A stretch of DNA of 6,974 bases, from positions 1 to 6,974 of the forward strand of contig JAAZEC010000081.1 of assembly GCA_012512495.1 (NCBI GenBank), in the 5' to 3' direction. A model generated the notes under the pieces. It did no database searches and had not been told where the DNA came from. It worked only from the letters and a program-made list of their open reading frames with translations. This document shows positions 5,072 through 6,974 of this stretch, piece by piece; position 1 is the stretch's first letter, and the number at the start of each line of letters is the position of its first letter. The stretch is from Erysipelothrix sp. GTDB lineage: Bacteria; Bacillota_I; Bacilli_A; Erysipelotrichales; Erysipelotrichaceae. A program made the position numbers and the translations under genes.

Positions 5072-6312
5072 AAGACAAAATCACCCTTTTCGAAGACAAG
5101 CACTTGCTTGCCATCATGAGTTTCCCCAATAATTTCCATATCAGCCGAACCAAACATAAAGTCTTCGTGCTGTGAGGAGCGATTGGCATCGGTTTGAGCC
5201 AGTTCTTCCTCACTCATGTCAAGTCCACCCTTGATGTTCATAGGATAGGCAGCACCTAGTGCCATGTGGCAAGATGCGTTCTCATCAAAGAGTGTATTGA
5301 GGAACAGAATATTGGAATTAGAGATTGGTGAATCGTGAGAAATAAGGGCAATTTCCCCAATACGGCGGGAACCCTCATCGAAATTCAATAGATTCGTGAG
5401 CGCTTCAAGTTCTTTCTTCGCACCATGATCCACGACTTTTCCGTTCTCAAACTTCAACCAGAATTCATCAATCAGACGGCCTCCATAATTCAAAGGCTTG
5501 GTCGAATAAACGACACCACTGACGTTGTTCTTATCAGGCATCGTGAAGCTTTCTTCGGTAGGAAGGTTTGGATTGAATTCAAATCCATTCGCCGCAACTT
5601 CACTACCACCTGCCCAGATGTGATCCTTCGCAAGACCTACAACCAAATCAGTACCCAAACCATTCTTGAAATGCAACGACTTGAAGTTATAGTCATTTAG
5701 AATCATATTTTGTTTATGAAGACGTTCATTGTGAAGAGCCCAATCAGTTACTGGATTGTTATCCTCATCAATACGAACAGCTTGAAGAATCGCATCCCAT
5801 AACTGGTCGATAGCTTCTTTCTCATCTAAATCTGGGAAGACTTTCGTAGCCCAGCCAACGGAAGGAATTGAGACAAGGGACCACTGTGATCTGTTTCCCA
5901 TCGAGTATTGTCTAAACTTCTGAACGACTTCCTTCGATTGGACAGCGATCTGTGCCCTCTTGACCTTCTCAGGATCAATCTCAGCTAGCAAGCCTGGAGT
6001 CGGTGCATAGACACTCAAACGAGCCGCACCAGCATCCATGTAGCTTTGAATGCGAGCAAGAGTCCAGTCTTCGACATCTTCCAGAGTTTCAACACTTTGA
6101 TATTCATAGTCCATACGGGAGATGGCATCATCATTCCATTGGACATAGACTTTCTTTGCGCCTGCTTGGTAAGCTTCTTCAACACATAGACGGACGAAGT
6201 AATTGGATTCAGTACCAGCCTGAATCACCAGCATCTGGCCTTCTTGGATATTAATTCCTGTTCTGACTGCCAAGGCAGCATATTTTCTTAGAATGTTTTC
6301 TGTTACTTTCAT
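5068..6312 (-). CDS. M29-family metallo-aminopeptidase (AmpS/AmpT/PepS type)
   Basis: A cytosolic, dimetal, broad-specificity aminopeptidase that removes N-terminal residues from peptides; the substrate range here is inferred. The length of 414 residues is normal for the family. The N-terminal domain starts with the typical LRKYAALAVRTGINIQEGQ (8-26). Family residues for the metal site are all visible: E253 in NLPTEESFT, E320 in RIGEIAL, H349 in NASCHMALGAAYP, H382 and D384 in SSQHEDFMFGSADM. The probable catalytic Tyr356 lies in the GAAYP segment. The ATG at 6312 has GGAG (6324-6321) eight bases upstream, set within the last codons of the ROK gene, whose stop is three bases away. The lactonase gene follows with a two-base overlap. 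Tight packing implies one transcript. Nothing appears broken. Confidence 0.93.
   Translation of the reverse strand: MKVTENILRKYAALAVRTGINIQEGQMLVIQAGTESNYFVRLCVEEAYQAGAKKVYVQWNDDAISRMDYEYQSVETLEDVEDWTLARIQSYMDAGAARLSVYAPTPGLLAEIDPEKVKRAQIAVQSKEVVQKFRQYSMGNRSQWSLVSIPSVGWATKVFPDLDEKEAIDQLWDAILQAVRIDEDNNPVTDWALHNERLHKQNMILNDYNFKSLHFKNGLGTDLVVGLAKDHIWAGGSEVAANGFEFNPNLPTEESFTMPDKNNVSGVVYSTKPLNYGGRLIDEFWLKFENGKVVDHGAKKELEALTNLLNFDEGSRRIGEIALISHDSPISNSNILFLNTLFDENASCHMALGAAYPMNIKGGLDMSEEELAQTDANRSSQHEDFMFGSADMEIIGETHDGKQVLVFEKGDFVF
5081..5090 (-). promoter_or_regulatory. Ribosome binding site supporting the TTG start of the lactonase gene
   Basis: AAAAGGGTGA on the minus strand lies within the final codons of the peptidase gene, nine bases before the TTG at 5071. 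It supports the rare TTG start, because no in-frame ATG occurs before the conserved first propeller strand. Confidence 0.65.
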
Positions 6313-6315
6313 TTT

Positions 6316-6974
6316 TTATTCTCCATGAGAAAGAGGTAACATGGCAGCACCAATAATACCTGGTTCTTCTAATACGGGTAATTGGAAATGCATGTCACGA
6401 AGGCTCTCATGAACCATGCTGTGGTAGTATTCATGTAATTTATCAAAATACAGACGGCTCGACTTAGTGATACCGCCACCAATAATTATGCAATGAGGGT
6501 CCAATACCGCGGTAACCATCGAGAGACCTTTCGCGAAATGGAATGCCATTTCGTCGATAATATTGATAGCCTCAGCATTTCCTGCTTCAGCCAAATCAAA
6601 GATCTCTTTTCCAGAAACGATATTTTTATCAATTCGCTCTTGACCATGACGGACAAAGCCAACGCCAGCCGCAACGTTCTCGACCGATCCCGCATTCAGG
6701 TGATTGATCTTCGGATAGTTGTCATTGACGATCAGATTGGCGATTTCACCAGCAAACCCGTGCTGACCAGAAACAGTCTGGCCATTAATGACGATCCCTG
6801 CGCCGATACCCGTTGAGTGGGTCACATAAACCACAATTGGTAAACCTTTACCCACACCAACACTCGCTTCCGCCAGTGCGGCCACGTTCGCATCATTATC
6901 CATATAAACTGGTAAATGATAACGCTCGCTGAGTAATTTAACCAAGGGTACTTTGACCATAGCAGGAATATTCG
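6316..6974 (-). CDS. ROK-family sugar kinase without the usual zinc motif (5'-truncated by the window edge)
   Basis: ROK proteins phosphorylate glucose and other hexoses or amino sugars with ATP; some, with an added HTH domain, are repressors. The frame continues through the right edge (four residues, NIPA, precede the Met at 6960), so that Met is not the start. About 218 residues are visible and roughly 75-85 are missing from a 290-300 residue kinase, including the N-terminal phosphate loop. Counting from Met 6960, the catalytic Asp lies in DNDAN (D23), the phosphate-2 segment is STGIGAGIVING (49-60), GQHGFAGEIAN (66-76 region) is the sugar-binding segment, and DPHCIIIGGGI (154-164) is typical. 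The family zinc site (GEIGH plus CxCGxxGC) is absent: GEIGH reads GEIAN and no cysteines follow in that loop. LNAGSVENVAAG takes the place of the GClE.aSG segment. The exact sugar cannot be told, and an HTH regulator cannot be excluded. First visible gene of the leftward operon. Confidence 0.88.
   Translation of the reverse strand, partial: NIPAMVKVPLVKLLSERYHLPVYMDNDANVAALAEASVGVGKGLPIVVYVTHSTGIGAGIVINGQTVSGQHGFAGEIANLIVNDNYPKINHLNAGSVENVAAGVGFVRHGQERIDKNIVSGKEIFDLAEAGNAEAINIIDEMAFHFAKGLSMVTAVLDPHCIIIGGGITKSSRLYFDKLHEYYHSMVHESLRDMHFQLPVLEEPGIIGAAMLPLSHGE

Noticed and set aside
6493..6816. Open frame on the plus strand opposite the ROK gene
   Set aside because: It is a shadow of the conserved ROK coding frame; its product has no recognisable domain.
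1..6974. Mobile elements, CRISPR arrays, tRNA/rRNA genes, phage or defence genes
   Set aside because: I saw no transposase, no repeated spacer pattern, no tRNA cloverleaf and no attachment-site duplication; every long stretch is accounted for by housekeeping-type genes or their regulatory leaders.

Overview
The window looks like ordinary chromosomal DNA from a low-to-mid GC Gram-positive bacterium (Bacillota/Firmicutes). The evidence is strong AGGAG-type ribosome binding sites, a T-box leader, textbook Rho-independent terminators, a lipoprotein signal peptide and a Bacillus-like prolyl-tRNA synthetase. The threonyl-tRNA synthetase lacks the N-terminal TGS domain, which is uncommon in bacteria. 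I know this from Mollicutes and relatives, so an Erysipelotrichia-type organism is a reasonable but unproven guess. No mobile element, CRISPR array, tRNA or rRNA is visible, and codon use looks uniform.

Left part, plus strand (1-1702). The window opens inside proS (prolyl-tRNA synthetase), which has lost about its first third to the window edge. It ends at a strong terminator (about 1155-1189). A 104-base intergenic region follows, with a perfect 10-bp inverted repeat and a competing stem that could hide the next ribosome binding site. Then comes a small predicted lipoprotein of unknown function (1256-1663). A shared bidirectional terminator (about 1665-1702) separates this side from the converging minus-strand genes.

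Middle, minus strand (1707-4135). A perfect-consensus promoter (TTGACA, 16 bases, TATAAT) drives a compact T-box leader with an ACC (Thr) specifier, a K-turn, an antiterminator and a terminator. Behind it lie thrS (2119-3888) and a four-helix membrane protein (1707-2117), whose likely ATG lies one base after the thrS stop codon. Uncharged tRNA-Thr should therefore control both genes.

Right part, minus strand (4136-6974). A tight three-gene operon runs leftwards. It holds a ROK-family sugar kinase (cut by the right edge), an M29 metallo-aminopeptidase (3-base gap) and a 6-phosphogluconolactonase-like seven-bladed propeller protein (TTG start overlapping the previous stop). The kinase and lactonase could both serve glucose/gluconate-6-phosphate metabolism; the peptidase is probably a housekeeping companion. 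No terminator follows the lactonase: its stop codon directly abuts the -35 box of the thrS promoter, so upstream transcripts must run into the T-box leader.

I did not find a convincing undescribed system. The best leads are the possible RNA switch or operator in front of the lipoprotein gene, the compact thrS T-box, the unknown membrane protein under T-box control, and the ROK protein without the family's zinc motif.
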